A stretch of DNA of 64,000 nt from Pseudomonas iranensis (GCF_014268585.2 NZ_CP077092.1:5241001-5305000), one strand, 5' to 3'. Positions 19,923 through 31,133 are shown, counted from the stretch's first letter. The notes: generated by a model from the sequence alone, not told the origin. Numbers and translations: made by a program.

Positions 19923-20670
19923 GGCGGGCGCCACAGACGCTGCAGCCCGGATCGCGCTTGACCCGCAGCTCACGGAAGCGCGAACCCAGAGCGTCGATCA
20001 GCAACAAACGCCCCACTAATGGCTCGCCAAAGCCGACCAGCAGTTTCAACGCTTCCAGCGCCTGCAAGCTGCCGACCAGACCGACCAGCGGCCCGACCAC
20101 GCCGGCCTCGCTGCAGGTCAGTTCGGCTTCGCTGCCGTGTCCATACAGGCAGTGGTAGCAAGGGCTTTCGGCACGCCGTGGATCGAACACCGACAGCTGC
20201 CCTTCCAGACGAATCGCCGCGCCGCTGACCAATGGCTTGCGCGCGGCAACACAGGCGGCGTTGACTGCCTCACGGGTAGAGAAGTTGTCCGAGCAATCGA
20301 GCACCAGATCCGCCGCTGCCACCGCTGCGGAGAGGGCGTCGGCGTCCAGCGCCTGACGATGGGCGACCAGTTGAATCTCGGGGTTGATCGCGCCCAGGCG
20401 CTTGAGCGCCGAGTCGACCTTGGACATGCCGACACTGTCGGTGTCGTGAATGATCTGCCGTTGCAGGTTGGTCAGATCGACCGTGTCGAAATCCGCCAGA
20501 TGCAACTCGCCGACGCCCGCTGCCGCCAGATACAACGCCACCGGCGCGCCGAGACCGCCAAGGCCGACGATCAGCACGCGGCTGGCCTTGAGCTTCAGCT
20601 GCCCGTCGATGTCGATGTGCTGCAGCAGAATCTGCCGGCTGTAGCGCAGCAATTCCTGATCATTCAGCAC
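19915..20670 (-). CDS. moeB: Molybdopterin-synthase adenylyltransferase
   Basis: A 251-residue E1-like enzyme of the MoeB/ThiF family that adenylates the C-terminus of a ubiquitin-like sulphur carrier (MoaD). The ATP-binding motif [20 protein letters not shown] is at about residues 33-52. Zinc-binding CxxC pairs are CYHC (about 172-175) and CSVC near the end, and [13 protein letters not shown] includes the conserved Cys segment. It overlaps prmC by seven bases and murI by eight. A role with ThiS as well as MoaD is possible. Confidence 0.93.
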   Translation of the reverse strand: MLNDQELLRYSRQILLQHIDIDGQLKLKASRVLIVGLGGLGAPVALYLAAAGVGELHLADFDTVDLTNLQRQIIHDTDSVGMSKVDSALKRLGAINPEIQLVAHRQALDADALSAAVAAADLVLDCSDNFSTREAVNAACVAARKPLVSGAAIRLEGQLSVFDPRRAESPCYHCLYGHGSEAELTCSEAGVVGPLVGLVGSLQALEALKLLVGFGEPLVGRLLLIDALGSRFRELRVKRDPGCSVCGARHA

Positions 20671-21494
20671 GGCAGGCGCCCCAGACTGATGCGTTGATGG
20701 CCGCCCAGATCGGTGCGGCTGTGGACTTCTGCAAAGCCACGAGTGAGCAGCAGATCACGCACGGCTTCGGCCTGATCATAGCCGTGTTCTAGCATCAGCC
20801 AGCCGCCGGCTTCAAGATGATCCGGCGCCTGCGCAACAATCAGGCGCAAATCGTCGAGGCCATCTTCACCGGCGATCAGCGCACTGGCCGGTTCGAAGCG
20901 TACATCGCCCTCGACCAGATGCGGATCGGTGGCGGCAATGTACGGCGGGTTGCTGATGATCAGCTGAAAGCGCTGGCCTGCAAGTGCGCTGAACCAATGG
21001 CTGCTCAGCACCGTGGCGTTGTTCAGGTGCAGACGCTGGCGGTTGCGTTCGGCCAGGGCCACGGCTTCGAGCACGCGATCCACAGCGGTGACTTTCCACG
21101 CCGGGCGCTCGCTGGCCAAGGCCAAAGCAATCGCGCCACTGCCGGTGCCCAGATCAAGAACCTTGGCCGGAGTTGCCGGCAGCAGCTCAAGGGCTGCCTC
21201 CACCAGCAATTCGGTGTCCGGGCGCGGAATCAGCGTGTGCGGCGCGACTTCCAGATCGAGTTTCCAGAAGCCCTGCTGGCCGAGAATATAGGCCACCGGT
21301 TCACCGCTACGCCGCCGTTGCAGATATTCGGCAAAGGTCAGCGCAGCCTCGCTCGGCACGATGCGCTCGGGCCAGGTGTGCAGGAAGCTGCGCGACTTGC
21401 CCAATGCGGCGGCCAGGAGCAATTCAGCGTCCAGACGCGCAGTCGGCGAGTCCGGCAACTCGGCAGCGCGCAACAGGCTGGCGATGATGGTCAT
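20664..21494 (-). CDS. prmC: Release-factor glutamine methyltransferase
   Basis: A 276-residue SAM-dependent enzyme that methylates the GGQ glutamine of release factors 1 and 2. The SAM motif is VLDLGTGSGAIALALASERP (about 115-134), and the catalytic NPPYIAATDPHL lies at about residues 183-194. The gene abuts prfA, whose product is its substrate, which is the standard order in gammaproteobacteria. Confidence 0.96.
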   Translation of the reverse strand: MTIIASLLRAAELPDSPTARLDAELLLAAALGKSRSFLHTWPERIVPSEAALTFAEYLQRRRSGEPVAYILGQQGFWKLDLEVAPHTLIPRPDTELLVEAALELLPATPAKVLDLGTGSGAIALALASERPAWKVTAVDRVLEAVALAERNRQRLHLNNATVLSSHWFSALAGQRFQLIISNPPYIAATDPHLVEGDVRFEPASALIAGEDGLDDLRLIVAQAPDHLEAGGWLMLEHGYDQAEAVRDLLLTRGFAEVHSRTDLGGHQRISLGRLPC

Positions 21495-22577
21495 TTATTC
21501 ACCTATCGCTGCGAGTTGGTCAGCCTGATATTCGGCCAGCAACGGCTCGATCACGGCTTCAACGCCACCGGCGAGAATTTCATCCAGGGAATACAGGGTC
21601 AGGTTGACGCGATGGTCGGTGACCCGGCCCTGGGCGTAGTTGTAGGTGCGGATACGCTCGGAACGATCGCCGGAGCCGACCAGCAACTTGCGCTCACTGG
21701 CAATCGCGTTGGCCGCCGCTGCGTTCTGCTGATCGTTGAGCTTGGCCGACAGCCACGCCATCGCCCGGGCACGGTTCTTGTGCTGGGAGCGTTCTTCCTG
21801 ACACTCGACGACGGTGCCGGTCGGGATGTGGGTAATGCGGATCGCCGAATCGGTGGTGTTGACGTGCTGACCACCAGCGCCGGAGGAACGGTAAGTGTCG
21901 ACACGCAGATCCGCCGGGTTGATCTCGATGGCTTCGCGCTCGTCCGGCTCGGGCAACACCGCCACGGTGCACGCCGACGTGTGGATCCGGCCCTGGGATT
22001 CGGTGGCCGGTACGCGCTGGACGCGGTGTGCGCCGGACTCGAATTTCAACTTGCCGTAAACGTTGTCGCCTTCAATGCGCGCGATGACTTCTTTATAGCC
22101 ACCGTGCTCGCCTTCGTTTTCCGAGAGGATCTCGACGCGCCAGCCACGCCGCTCGGCATAACGCGAGTACATGCGGAACAGGTCGCCGGAGAAGATCGCC
22201 GCCTCGTCGCCACCGGTGCCGGCGCGGATTTCGAGGAACACGTTGCGCCCGTCATTCGGATCTTTAGGCAGCAGCATGCGCTGCAGATCGGATTCCAGCG
22301 TGACCAGCAACTCCTTGGCTTCGCGAACTTCTTCCACGGCCATTTCGCGCATGTCCGGGTCGTTGTCCTTGAGCAGCGCCTGCGCGCCTTCAAGATCGCT
22401 TTGTACGCCGAGCAGCTTTTTATAGGCGGCCACTACCGGCTCGAGTTCGGCGTACTCCTTGGAATAGGCGCGGAATTTGGCCTGATCGGCAATGACTTCA
22501 CCGTCGCCGAGCAGCGCGGTCAGTTCCTCGAAACGGTCCTGGAGAATGTCCAGCTTGTTGAGCAGTGACGCTTTCAT
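21495..22577 (-). CDS. prfA: Peptide chain release factor 1
   Basis: A 360-residue translation termination factor reading UAA and UAG. The stop-codon-recognition tripeptide appears in [15 protein letters not shown] (PAT, about residues 186-188), and the catalytic GGQ in [20 protein letters not shown] (about 231-250). Length is exactly that expected. It overlaps hemA by four bases, the classic hemA-prfA arrangement. Confidence 0.98.
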   Translation of the reverse strand: MKASLLNKLDILQDRFEELTALLGDGEVIADQAKFRAYSKEYAELEPVVAAYKKLLGVQSDLEGAQALLKDNDPDMREMAVEEVREAKELLVTLESDLQRMLLPKDPNDGRNVFLEIRAGTGGDEAAIFSGDLFRMYSRYAERRGWRVEILSENEGEHGGYKEVIARIEGDNVYGKLKFESGAHRVQRVPATESQGRIHTSACTVAVLPEPDEREAIEINPADLRVDTYRSSGAGGQHVNTTDSAIRITHIPTGTVVECQEERSQHKNRARAMAWLSAKLNDQQNAAAANAIASERKLLVGSGDRSERIRTYNYAQGRVTDHRVNLTLYSLDEILAGGVEAVIEPLLAEYQADQLAAIGE

Positions 22578-23860
22578 TGCGGTTTTTTATCCGAAAAACT
22601 ATCCGGTGAGCCCTCAAGGGCAAAGAGTTCCTGGGCCATGGCCAGCGCATCGAGGCGGCCTTCGGCAGACAGCTTTTTCAACTGCACGCTGGGCGCATGC
22701 AAGAGTTTGTTGGTCAGGCCACGGGCCAGTTGCCCGAGCACGTCTTCGGCGTTGCCGCCGTTGGCCAGCAGACGCAGGGCCTTCTGCAATTCTTCGTCTC
22801 GCAGGCGTTCGCTCTGTTGACGATAGGCCTTGAGCACATCGACCGCCGCCAGTTCGCGCAGGCGCACCATGAAATCGTCGGCGCCGACCGAAACCATTTC
22901 CTCCGCCGCTTGCGCAGCGCCCTGACGGCTCTTGAGGTTCTCGGCGACCACTTCGTGGAGATCGTCGACGCTGTACAGGTAAACGTCGTCGAGCTCGCCG
23001 ACTTCCGGCTCGATATCGCGCGGTACCGCAATGTCGACCATGAAGATCGGCTTGTGCTTGCGCAGCTTCAGCGCACTTTCCACCGCACCCTTGCCGAGGA
23101 TTGGCAACTGGCTGGCGGTCGAACTGATGACGATATCGCTGCGCACCAGCTCCGCCGGAATGTCCGAGAGCAGTACCGCGTGGGCGCCGAACTGCTCGGC
23201 CAACTGACTGGCGCGCTCCAGCGTGCGGTTGGCAACGACGATGCGCTTGACTCCCAGCTCATGCAAATGGCGCGCGACCAGCGTAATCGTCTCGCCGGCA
23301 CCGATCAGCAGCGCCTGACTGCGTTGCAGATCGCTGAAAATCTGTTTCGCCAGGCTCACTGCGGCAAACGCCACCGACACCGGGTTCTCGCCGATCGCAG
23401 TATCGGTACGCACCTGCTTGGCGGCATTGAACGTCGCCTGAAACAGCCGCCCCAGCAGCGGGCCGATGGTGCCGGCCTCGCGGGCCACGGCGTAGGCCGA
23501 TTTCATCTGGCCGAGAATCTGTGGTTCGCCCAGCACCAGCGAGTCAAGCCCGGAGGCGACGCGCATCATGTGACGAACAGCCGCATCGTCTTCATGCACA
23601 TAGGCACTGGCGCGCAGTTCGTCGAGGCTCAGATGGTGATAATCGGCCAGCCAGCGCAGCACGACATCGGCCGACAGCTGATCCTGTTCTATATAAAGCT
23701 CACTGCGATTGCAGGTGGAGAGGATCGCGGCTTCGCGGCTGTCGGTCAGTCGGCAGAGCTGCTGCAAGGCCTCCACCAGCTGCTCAGGGGTAAAGGCCAC
23801 GCGCTCGCGGACGTCTACTGAAGCAGTCTTGTGGTTGATACCGAGTGCAAGGAAGGCCAT
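22574..23860 (-). CDS. hemA: Glutamyl-tRNA reductase
   Basis: A 428-residue NADPH-dependent enzyme reducing glutamyl-tRNA to glutamate-1-semialdehyde, the first committed step of C5-pathway haem synthesis. The catalytic cysteine is in [14 protein letters not shown] (about residues 45-58). The NADPH-binding region is [17 protein letters not shown] (about 181-197). It is the first gene of the minus-strand operon and is divergent from the TPR lipoprotein gene. Confidence 0.97.
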   Translation of the reverse strand: MAFLALGINHKTASVDVRERVAFTPEQLVEALQQLCRLTDSREAAILSTCNRSELYIEQDQLSADVVLRWLADYHHLSLDELRASAYVHEDDAAVRHMMRVASGLDSLVLGEPQILGQMKSAYAVAREAGTIGPLLGRLFQATFNAAKQVRTDTAIGENPVSVAFAAVSLAKQIFSDLQRSQALLIGAGETITLVARHLHELGVKRIVVANRTLERASQLAEQFGAHAVLLSDIPAELVRSDIVISSTASQLPILGKGAVESALKLRKHKPIFMVDIAVPRDIEPEVGELDDVYLYSVDDLHEVVAENLKSRQGAAQAAEEMVSVGADDFMVRLRELAAVDVLKAYRQQSERLRDEELQKALRLLANGGNAEDVLGQLARGLTNKLLHAPSVQLKKLSAEGRLDALAMAQELFALEGSPDSFSDKKPQ

Positions 23861-24042
23861 TCAAGGTCGCTGGTGGTGACGTGAAGCCGGCAATTGTCCT
23901 ACTTCGAAAGATTCAGAACAACTACCGCTGACTATTGTCCCAATCGTCAGCCCCTATAATGGCCACAATTGAGTCTCGGTTATGTTTGGCCGAAGGCTTG
24001 TGTCATGATGATCCGACCGCAGGTTAGTCGTCCTCTTCCTAT

Positions 24043-25767
24043 ATGAATAGATCTTCCGCGTTGCTCCTCGCTTTTGTCTTCCTCAGCGGCTGCCAGGCCA
24101 TGGCGCCCGTTGCGCCGGACGGCACCCCGCCGGTCGAAGACACCACGCCCGCACCTGAAAAGCCCAAGGTTTACGGCTCGTTCAGCGAGGAAACCGTGTT
24201 CAGTCTGCTGAGCGCCGAACTCGCTGGCCAGCGCAATCGTTTCGACATTGCCCTGGACAACTATGTGACCCAGGCCATCAACACTCAGGATCCGGGCGTT
24301 TCCGAGCGTGCGTTCCGCATCGCCGAATATCTGGGCGCCGATCAACCGGCCCTCGACACCGCGCTGATCTGGGCCCGCAATGCCCCGGACGATCTCGAAG
24401 CGCAACGCGCCGCTGCCGTGCAACTGGCTCGCGCCGGGCGCTACGACGACTCCATGGTCTACATGGAGAAAGTCCTGCAGGGCAAGGGCGACACCCATTT
24501 CGACTTCCTCGCACTGTCGGCCGCCGACACCGATCAGGAAACCCGCAACGGTCTGATGAAAAGCTTCGACCGTTTGCTTGAGCGCCACCCGAATAACAAT
24601 CAGCTAATTTTCGGCAAGGCTCTGCTGCTCCAGCAAGACGGCGACAATCAAGGCGCGCTGACCCTGCTTGAAGACAACCCGCCGGAAGACGGCGAAATAG
24701 CACCGATCCTGTTGCGCGCGCGCCTGCTTCAATTGCTCAACCGTGGCGACGAAGCGCTACCGCTGTTGCAGAAAAGCATCAGGAAATACCCGGAAGACAA
24801 GCGCCTGCGCCTGACTTATGCGCGCATGCTGGTCGAACAGGACCGCATGGACGACGCCAAGGCCGAATTCTCCACCCTAGTTCAGCAATACCCGGAAGAC
24901 GACGAATTGCGATATTCGCTGGCACTGGTGTGCCTGGAAGCCAAGGCGTGGGATGAGGCCAAAGGTTATCTGGAAGACCTGATCGCTCGCGAAAGCCACG
25001 TCGATTCGGCGCATCTGAACCTCGGCCGGATTGCCGAAGAGCGCAATGACCCACAAGGCGCGCTCATCGAATACGCCCAGGTCGGCCCGGGCAATGACTA
25101 TCTGCCGGCACAGCTGCGTCAGGCCGATATCCTGATGAGCAACGGTAAAACCGCCGAAGCGCAGAGCAAGCTGGCGGCCGAGCGTGACGAGCAACCGGAT
25201 TACGCGATTCAGCTGTATCTGATCGAGTCGGAAAGCCTGTCGGCCAACAAACAGGACGACAAGGCCTGGAAAGTTCTGCAACAAGCGCTGCAGAAATACC
25301 CGGACGATCTCAACTTGCTTTACACCCGCGCCATGCTCGCGGAGAAACGCAATGATCTGGCGCAAATGGAGAAAGACCTGCGCCTGATCATCAAGCGCGA
25401 TCCGGACAATGCCATGGCGCTGAATGCGCTGGGCTACACCTTGTCCGATCGCACCACCCGCTACGCTGAAGCGAAAACGCTGATCGAGCAGGCGCACCAG
25501 ATCAATCCGGAAGACCCGGCGGTTCTCGACAGCCTCGGCTGGGTAAACTATCGCCTGGGCAATCTGGACGACGCGGAGAAATACCTGCGCCAGGCGCTCG
25601 AGCGTTTCCCTGACCACGAAGTCGCCGCGCACCTTGGCGAAGTCCTCTGGGCCAAGGGCAATCAACGCGAAGCCAAACAAGTGTGGGGCAAGTTCCTCAA
25701 GGATCAGCCCGACAGCACCATTCTGCGCAGCACCATCAAGCGCCTGACCGGATCCGAGAATCTTTAA
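24043..25767 (+). CDS. Tetratricopeptide-repeat lipoprotein (PA4667 type)
   Basis: A 574-residue protein with a lipoprotein signal (FVFLSGCQAMAP, lipid-modified Cys near residue 17) and then almost continuous TPR repeats. Examples of repeat signatures are YARMLVEQDRMDDAKAEFST and PAVLDSLGWVNYRLGNLDDA. It probably sits on the periplasmic face of a membrane as a protein-interaction scaffold. It precedes lolB by only three bases, so a link with lipoprotein export or the outer membrane is likely. Exact partners cannot be told from sequence. A TATAAT box at 23955-23960 could belong to its promoter. Confidence 0.9.
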   Translation: MNRSSALLLAFVFLSGCQAMAPVAPDGTPPVEDTTPAPEKPKVYGSFSEETVFSLLSAELAGQRNRFDIALDNYVTQAINTQDPGVSERAFRIAEYLGADQPALDTALIWARNAPDDLEAQRAAAVQLARAGRYDDSMVYMEKVLQGKGDTHFDFLALSAADTDQETRNGLMKSFDRLLERHPNNNQLIFGKALLLQQDGDNQGALTLLEDNPPEDGEIAPILLRARLLQLLNRGDEALPLLQKSIRKYPEDKRLRLTYARMLVEQDRMDDAKAEFSTLVQQYPEDDELRYSLALVCLEAKAWDEAKGYLEDLIARESHVDSAHLNLGRIAEERNDPQGALIEYAQVGPGNDYLPAQLRQADILMSNGKTAEAQSKLAAERDEQPDYAIQLYLIESESLSANKQDDKAWKVLQQALQKYPDDLNLLYTRAMLAEKRNDLAQMEKDLRLIIKRDPDNAMALNALGYTLSDRTTRYAEAKTLIEQAHQINPEDPAVLDSLGWVNYRLGNLDDAEKYLRQALERFPDHEVAAHLGEVLWAKGNQREAKQVWGKFLKDQPDSTILRSTIKRLTGSENL

Positions 25768-25770
25768 ACC

Positions 25771-26388
25771 ATGCTTTTGCGCCACGTTATTGTTTTCAGC
25801 TTCATCGCCCTGCTCGCCGGTTGCTCGGGTTTCGGCACTCGCGAATCGGTCGAGGGCCACGGCAGCCCGGCCCAATGGGCGGCAAACAAACAGCAATTGA
25901 CCGGCCTTGATGGCTGGCAGATCGACGGCAAGATCGGCATCCGCGCGCCGAAGGATTCCGGCAGCGGCACGCTGTTCTGGCTGCAGCGTCAGGACTACTA
26001 CGACATTCGCCTGTCCGGCCCGCTGGGTCGTGGCGCGGCGCGCCTGACCGGGCGTCCGGGCAAGGTGTCGCTGGAAGTCGCCAACCAGGGCCGCTACGAA
26101 TCGCAGTCACCCGAAGCTCTGCTCGAAGAACAGCTGGGCTGGAAATTGCCGGTGTCGAATCTGGCCTGGTGGGTTCGTGGCCTGCCCGCGCCGGAAAGCA
26201 AAAGTCGCTTGAATCTGGACGCCGACAGTCGTCTGGCCAGCCTTGAGCAGGACGGCTGGAAAGTCGAATACACCGCCTACACCGAACAGAATGGTTATTG
26301 GCTGCCCGAGCGCATCAAGCTGCACGGCACCGACCTCGACGTGACGCTGGTGATCAAAACCTGGCAACCGCGCAAGTTGGGGCAATGA
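25771..26388 (+). CDS. lolB: Outer-membrane lipoprotein receptor LolB
   Basis: A 205-residue lipoprotein that receives lipoproteins from LolA and inserts them in the outer membrane. The lipobox is LLAGCSGF (Cys near residue 18). The mature part has the LolB pattern: [20 protein letters not shown], the hydrophobic [11 protein letters not shown], and [13 protein letters not shown], with a C-terminal [11 protein letters not shown]. It is located between the TPR gene and ispE, the standard gammaproteobacterial order. Confidence 0.95.
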   Translation: MLLRHVIVFSFIALLAGCSGFGTRESVEGHGSPAQWAANKQQLTGLDGWQIDGKIGIRAPKDSGSGTLFWLQRQDYYDIRLSGPLGRGAARLTGRPGKVSLEVANQGRYESQSPEALLEEQLGWKLPVSNLAWWVRGLPAPESKSRLNLDADSRLASLEQDGWKVEYTAYTEQNGYWLPERIKLHGTDLDVTLVIKTWQPRKLGQ

Positions 26389-26391
26389 CGC

Positions 26392-27243
26392 ATGACCGCT
26401 GCACGCCTGACCCTGCCCTCGCCGGCCAAACTCAACTTGATGCTGCACATTCTCGGTCGCCGTGAAGACGGTTATCACGAATTGCAGACGCTGTTTCAAT
26501 TCCTCGATTACGGCGATGAAATCACTTTCGCCGTACGCGATGACGGCGTGATCCAGCTGCACACCGAGTTCGCCGGCGTGCCCCACGACAGCAACCTGAT
26601 CGTGCGCGCGGCGAAGATGTTGCAGCAACAGTCCGGTTGCGCGCTCGGCATCGACATCTGGATCGACAAAGTCCTGCCCATGGGCGGCGGCATTGGTGGC
26701 GGCAGTTCGAATGCGGCGACAACGTTGCTCGGGCTCAACCATTTGTGGCAACTGGGCTGGGATGAAGATCGCCTCGCCGCACTGGGCTTGTCACTCGGTG
26801 CCGACGTACCGGTGTTCGTCCGTGGCCATGCGGCGTTTGCCGAGGGCGTCGGCGAGAAACTGACCCCGGTCGACCCCGAAGAACCGTGGTATCTGGTGCT
26901 CGTGCCGCAAGTCGCTGTTAGTACGGCAGAAATTTTTTCCGATCCTTTGTTGACACGTAACACACCGCCCATTAAAGTGCGCCCCGTTCCCGAGGGAAAC
27001 AGTCGAAATGACTGCTTGCCGGTGGTAGCAAGGCGTTATCCAGAGGTACGTAACGCATTGGATTTGTTAGGTAAATTTACCGAAGCAAAGCTCACCGGAA
27101 CTGGAAGTTGTGTGTTTGGGGGCTTCCCAAGCAAAGCTGAAGCTGATAAAGTCTCGGCCCTTCTGACAGAGACCCTTACAGGGTTTGTAGCGAAAGGAAG
27201 CAACGTTTCGATGTTGCATCGCAAGCTGCAAAGTCTGCTCTAA
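26392..27243 (+). CDS. ispE: 4-diphosphocytidyl-2-C-methyl-D-erythritol kinase
   Basis: A 283-residue GHMP kinase of the MEP isoprenoid pathway. The N-terminus [20 protein letters not shown] carries the substrate-binding Lys and Asn, and the ATP-binding glycine motif is [20 protein letters not shown] (about 94-113). [19 protein letters not shown] is the third GHMP motif. It follows lolB by three bases and precedes tRNA-Gln and prs, as in other pseudomonads. Confidence 0.97.
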   Translation: MTAARLTLPSPAKLNLMLHILGRREDGYHELQTLFQFLDYGDEITFAVRDDGVIQLHTEFAGVPHDSNLIVRAAKMLQQQSGCALGIDIWIDKVLPMGGGIGGGSSNAATTLLGLNHLWQLGWDEDRLAALGLSLGADVPVFVRGHAAFAEGVGEKLTPVDPEEPWYLVLVPQVAVSTAEIFSDPLLTRNTPPIKVRPVPEGNSRNDCLPVVARRYPEVRNALDLLGKFTEAKLTGTGSCVFGGFPSKAEADKVSALLTETLTGFVAKGSNVSMLHRKLQSLL

Positions 27244-27280
27244 AGGAATCAAGTGCCCGGCACTTGAAAGCAACAGATAC

Positions 27281-27355
27281 AGGGGCGTCGCCAAGCGGTA
27301 AGGCAGCAGGTTTTGATCCTGCCATGCGTTGGTTCGAATCCAGCCGCCCCTGCCA
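27281..27355 (+). tRNA. tRNA-Gln (anticodon TTG)
   Basis: The acceptor stem AGGGGCG pairs exactly with CGCCCCT, followed by discriminator G and an encoded CCA. The anticodon loop ttTTGat lies between GCAGG and CCTGC. The T-arm contains GGTTCGAATCC. It lies between ispE and prs. Confidence 0.97.
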
Positions 27356-27400
27356 TTTTCTCTACTCATCCAGGTTACCCTCAGCCTCTAGGTACTGCGC

Positions 27401-28342
27401 GTGTCCAAGATGATGGTCTTTACGGGGAATGCCAACCCCGATCTGGCTCGGCGTGTCGTACGTCAGCTGCATATCCCTCTCGGTGACATCTCTGTCGGCA
27501 AGTTTTCCGACGGCGAAATCACAGCCGAGATCAATGAAAACGTTCGCGGTAAAGACGTCTTCATTATTCAGCCGACCTGCGCTCCGACCAACGATAACCT
27601 GATGGAACTGGTAGTGATGGCTGACGCCTTCCGCCGCTCCTCGGCTACTCGTATCACTGCTGTTATTCCTTATTTTGGTTATGCCCGTCAGGATCGCCGT
27701 CCGCGTTCCGCACGTGTGGCTATCAGCGCGAAAGTCGTTGCTGACATGCTTACCGTAGTCGGCATCGACCGTGTTCTCACGGTTGATCTGCATGCTGACC
27801 AGATTCAGGGCTTCTTCGATATTCCGGTAGATAACATCTACGGCTCCCCGGTTCTGGTGGATGACATCGAAGATCAGCGCTTCGAAAACCTGATGATAGT
27901 GTCCCCGGACATTGGTGGCGTCGTGCGTGCACGGGCTGTTGCCAAGTCGCTGGGCGTCGATCTCGGGATCATCGACAAACGCCGTGAGAAAGCCAATCAC
28001 TCTGAAGTGATGCATATCATCGGTGATGTCGAAGGGCGTACCTGTATTCTCGTCGATGACATGGTCGATACCGCCGGCACTCTGTGCCACGCGGCCAAGG
28101 CCCTGAATGAGCATGGCGCAGCCAAGGTCTTTGCCTATTGCACACACCCTGTGCTGTCGGGCCGGGCCATCGAGAATATCGAAAATTCCGTGCTGGACGA
28201 GCTGGTGGTGACCAACACCATCCCGCTGTCCGCTGCAGCACAAGCCTGTGCACGTATCCGTCAACTGGATATCGCACCGGTTGTTGCCGAAGCGGTTCGC
28301 CGCATCAGCAATGAAGAATCGATCAGCGCGATGTTCCGTTAA
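27401..28342 (+). CDS. prs: Ribose-phosphate pyrophosphokinase
   Basis: A 313-residue enzyme making PRPP from ribose-5-phosphate and ATP. Family motifs include [24 protein letters not shown] (about residues 93-102) and the PRPP loop [17 protein letters not shown] (about 214-230). The start is a GTG giving [10 protein letters not shown]; an in-frame ATG three codons later is an alternative. It is followed by a strong terminator. Its product feeds hpt and upp elsewhere in the window. Confidence 0.97.
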   Translation: MSKMMVFTGNANPDLARRVVRQLHIPLGDISVGKFSDGEITAEINENVRGKDVFIIQPTCAPTNDNLMELVVMADAFRRSSATRITAVIPYFGYARQDRRPRSARVAISAKVVADMLTVVGIDRVLTVDLHADQIQGFFDIPVDNIYGSPVLVDDIEDQRFENLMIVSPDIGGVVRARAVAKSLGVDLGIIDKRREKANHSEVMHIIGDVEGRTCILVDDMVDTAGTLCHAAKALNEHGAAKVFAYCTHPVLSGRAIENIENSVLDELVVTNTIPLSAAAQACARIRQLDIAPVVAEAVRRISNEESISAMFR

Positions 28343-28381
28343 GGGCCCTGCCCTTCGCGAAATGTCTCGTTGACGAAAAGC

Positions 28382-28419
28382 GCCCCGCCCCGGCATTCCT
28401 GTCGGGGCGGGGCTTTTTT
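28382..28419 (+). terminator. Strong rho-independent terminator after prs
   Basis: The 11-bp perfect stem GCCCCGCCCCG / CGGGGCGGGGC with a ten-base loop is followed by six T. It separates prs from rplY. Confidence 0.93.
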
Positions 28420-28483
28420 GCCCATACCGTGTTCGGCGCTGGTCGCAAACGCCACTCGGTCATGGCTATTTTGGAGATACAAA

Positions 28484-29086
28484 ATGAACGATTTTACTCT
28501 GAATGCTGAAGTGCGTTCCGACCTGGGGAAAGGTGCGAGCCGCCGCCTGCGTCGTCTCGCAAGCCTGGTTCCAGCTGTAGTTTACGGTGGCGACAAAGCC
28601 CCTGAATCCATCAGCATGCTGGCCAAAGAAGTTGCCAAACTGCTCGAAAACGAAGCGGCTTACAGCCACATCATCGAGCTGAACGTTGGTGGCACCAAGC
28701 AGAACGTAATCATCAAGGCTCTGCAGCGTCACCCGGCCAAAGGCCACGTGATGCACGCTGACTTCGTACGCGTTGTAGCTGGCCAGAAACTGACCGCTAT
28801 CGTGCCTGTACACTTTGTTGGCGAAGAAGCTCCAGTGAAGAAAGGCGGCGAAGTTTCGCACGTTGTTGCTGAAATCGAAGTGACCTGCCTGCCAAAAGAT
28901 CTGCCTGAGTTCATCGAAGTCGACCTGTCGAAAGCAGAAATCGGCACCATCATCCACCTGTCGGACCTCAAAGCTCCTAAAGGTGTTGAGTTCGTTGCTC
29001 TGGCACACGGCGATGACAAGGCTGTTGCCAACGTCCACGCTCCACGTGTTGCTGCAGAACCTACCGAAGAAGGCGCAGCAGAGTAA
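28484..29086 (+). CDS. rplY: Ribosomal protein L25/CTC-family 5S rRNA-binding protein
   Basis: A 200-residue long form of L25 (CTC type). The N-terminal L25 domain has [20 protein letters not shown] and [11 protein letters not shown]. The C-terminal TL5-like domain includes [20 protein letters not shown] and ends in an acidic EEGAAE tail. It binds 5S rRNA in the large subunit. The ATG is chosen for its GGAG ribosome-binding site; the frame runs 38 codons further upstream through the prs terminator, so that extension is not used. Codon use is biased as in highly expressed genes. Confidence 0.96.
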   Translation: MNDFTLNAEVRSDLGKGASRRLRRLASLVPAVVYGGDKAPESISMLAKEVAKLLENEAAYSHIIELNVGGTKQNVIIKALQRHPAKGHVMHADFVRVVAGQKLTAIVPVHFVGEEAPVKKGGEVSHVVAEIEVTCLPKDLPEFIEVDLSKAEIGTIIHLSDLKAPKGVEFVALAHGDDKAVANVHAPRVAAEPTEEGAAE

Positions 29087-29099
29087 TTCACTCTGTCAT

Positions 29100-29248
29100 G
29101 CCGGAGTGAGCAAGTAACATCGCGGACTGGAACGTAGCGAGAAAGCGGGCGAGAACGCGGAGTTTACATCCATGGTAAATGAGCATTTTTCGTCCACTTT
29201 CGCCGCTTTCCCCGATCGCGGCAATGTTATCCACCACTCCAAGGAAGG
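29100..29248. repeat. Long imperfect palindrome between rplY and pth
   Basis: The left half begins GGAGTGAGCAAGTAACATCG and the inverse of the right half begins GGAGTGGTGGATAACATTGC. The two halves stay alignable through AGCGAGAAAGCGGGCGAGAA versus AGCGGCGAAAGTGGACGAAA to a centre at GTTTAC-atCCATgg-TAAAT. The transcript would fold into a long hairpin. It could be a small dispersed element or a processing structure in the rplY-pth transcript. Confidence 0.6.
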
Positions 29249-29257
29249 GCCCCTATC

Positions 29258-29842
29258 GTGACTGCCATCAAACTGATCGTTGGCCTGGGAAATCCAGGCG
29301 CTGAATACGAACAGACCCGGCATAACGCAGGGGCCCTTTTTGTTGAGCGCATCGCCCACGCACAGAATGTGAATCTTGTGGCCGATCGCAAATATTTCGG
29401 CCTGACCGGGCGCTACTCGCATCAGGGTCAGGATGTTCGTCTGCTGATTCCCACCACCTACATGAACCGCAGCGGCCAGGCCGTGGCGGCACTCGCCGGT
29501 TTCTTCCGCATCAAGCCTGAAGAAATCCTCGTGGCGCATGACGAACTCGACTTGCCTCCGGGCGTTGCCAAGCTCAAGCAGGGCGGCGGCCATGGCGGTC
29601 ACAACGGGTTGCGCGACATCATTGCGCAACTGGGCAATCAGAATACGTTCTACCGCCTGCGGCTTGGCATCGGCCACCCGGGCGTTGCCAGTATGGTTTC
29701 AAATTTCGTCCTGGGTCGTGCGCCACGCGCCGAACAGGAAAAACTCGATGCCAGCATCGACTTTGCCCTCGGCGTGCTGCCGGATATCCTCGCCGGGGAA
29801 TGGAACCGCGCGATGAAAAACCTGCACAGCCAGAAGGCCTGA
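29258..29842 (+). CDS. pth: Peptidyl-tRNA hydrolase
   Basis: A 194-residue enzyme that recycles peptidyl-tRNA. The N-terminal [19 protein letters not shown] carries the catalytic His (about residue 24), [11 protein letters not shown] the conserved Asn, and [20 protein letters not shown] the catalytic Asp region. The start is a GTG with an AAGGAAGG ribosome-binding site. It is followed closely by ychF, a standard pair. Confidence 0.97.
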   Translation: MTAIKLIVGLGNPGAEYEQTRHNAGALFVERIAHAQNVNLVADRKYFGLTGRYSHQGQDVRLLIPTTYMNRSGQAVAALAGFFRIKPEEILVAHDELDLPPGVAKLKQGGGHGGHNGLRDIIAQLGNQNTFYRLRLGIGHPGVASMVSNFVLGRAPRAEQEKLDASIDFALGVLPDILAGEWNRAMKNLHSQKA

Positions 29843-29864
29843 CTTTTACCCGAGGGGAAACACC

Positions 29865-30965
29865 ATGGGATTCAATTGCGGCATCGTCGGCCTGCCTAAC
29901 GTCGGCAAGTCCACCCTGTTCAACGCCCTGACCAAATCCGGTATCGCGGCCGAGAACTTCCCCTTCTGCACCATCGAGCCGAACAGCGGCATCGTGCCGA
30001 TGCCGGATCCGCGCCTGGAAGCTCTGGCGGCCATCGTCAATCCGAAGCGCATCCTGCCGACCACCATGGAATTCGTCGACATCGCCGGCCTCGTCGCCGG
30101 CGCCTCGAAAGGTGAAGGTCTGGGCAACAAGTTCCTGGCCAACATCCGTGAAACCGACGCTATCGCTCACGTGGTGCGCTGCTTCGAAGACGACAACGTG
30201 ATCCACGTGTCCAACAGCGTCGACCCGAAACGCGACATCGAAATCATCGACCTGGAACTGATCTTTGCCGACCTCGACAGCTGCGAGAAGCAACTGCAGA
30301 AAGTCGCGCGCAACGCCAAGGGCGGTGACAAGGACGCCGTGGTTCAGAAGGCTCTGCTCGAGCAACTGATCGCGCACTTCACCGAAGCCAAGCCGGCACG
30401 CAGCCTGATGAAAAACATGAGCGCGGATGAGAAAGCCGTGATCAAGGGCTTCCACCTGCTGACCACCAAGCCGGTCATGTACATCGCCAACGTGGCTGAA
30501 GACGGCTTCGAGAACAACCCGCACTTGGACGTGGTCAAGGCCATCGCCGAAGAAGAAGGCGCCATGGTCGTTCCGGTGTGCAACAAGATCGAAGCGGAAA
30601 TCGCCGAGCTCGACGACGGCGAAGAGAAGGACATGTTCCTCGAGGCCTTGGGCCTGGAAGAGCCTGGCCTGAACCGCGTGATCCGCGCCGGCTACGAAAT
30701 GCTCCACCTGCAGACCTACTTCACCGCCGGTGTCGAAGAAGTCCGCGCCTGGACCGTCAAGGTCGGTGCCACCGCCCCACAGGCCGCTGGCGTGATCCAC
30801 ACCGACTTCGAAAAAGGCTTCATCCGTGCCGAAGTCATCGCCTACAACGACTTCATCCAGTACAAAGGCGAAGCCGGCGCCAAAGAAGCCGGCAAATGGC
30901 GTCTGGAAGGCAAGGATTACATCGTCAAGGACGGCGACGTGATGCACTTCCGTTTCAACGTCTAA
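29865..30965 (+). CDS. ychF: Redox-regulated ribosome-associated ATPase YchF (Obg family)
   Basis: A 366-residue translation-associated P-loop ATPase. G1 is [15 protein letters not shown] (about residues 8-22), G3 lies in [20 protein letters not shown], and the altered G4 is YIANVAED (NxxE instead of NKxD), which is why the family prefers ATP. The C-terminal TGS domain has [20 protein letters not shown]. It is co-directional with pth and ends at a terminator. Confidence 0.97.
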   Translation: MGFNCGIVGLPNVGKSTLFNALTKSGIAAENFPFCTIEPNSGIVPMPDPRLEALAAIVNPKRILPTTMEFVDIAGLVAGASKGEGLGNKFLANIRETDAIAHVVRCFEDDNVIHVSNSVDPKRDIEIIDLELIFADLDSCEKQLQKVARNAKGGDKDAVVQKALLEQLIAHFTEAKPARSLMKNMSADEKAVIKGFHLLTTKPVMYIANVAEDGFENNPHLDVVKAIAEEEGAMVVPVCNKIEAEIAELDDGEEKDMFLEALGLEEPGLNRVIRAGYEMLHLQTYFTAGVEEVRAWTVKVGATAPQAAGVIHTDFEKGFIRAEVIAYNDFIQYKGEAGAKEAGKWRLEGKDYIVKDGDVMHFRFNV

Positions 30966-30981
30966 GCAACAGCCGGGCAAG

Positions 30982-31011
30982 AAAAAGCCGCGTTTGATAC
31001 GCGGCTTTTTT
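30982..31011 (+). terminator. Terminator of pth-ychF
   Basis: The stem AAAAAGCCGCG / CGCGGCTTTTT with a seven-base loop is followed by T. The A-rich left side also allows function on the other strand. Confidence 0.9.
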
Positions 31012-31045
31012 GTGCCTGAAATTCAGTGACTGAGTATATTTCCCC

Positions 31046-31133
31046 GTGGGAGCGAGCCTGCTCGCGAATGTGGCGTGTAAGCTAAGCATTCGTCAACTGA
31101 CCCACCCATTCGCGAGCAGGCTCGCTCCCACAG
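31046..31133. repeat. REPIN, GTGGGAGCGAGC family
   Basis: GTGGGAGCGAGCCTGCTCGC and the inverse GCGAGCAGGCTCGCTCCCAC, with about 45 bases between them. Located between the convergent ychF and fsr genes. Confidence 0.93.
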
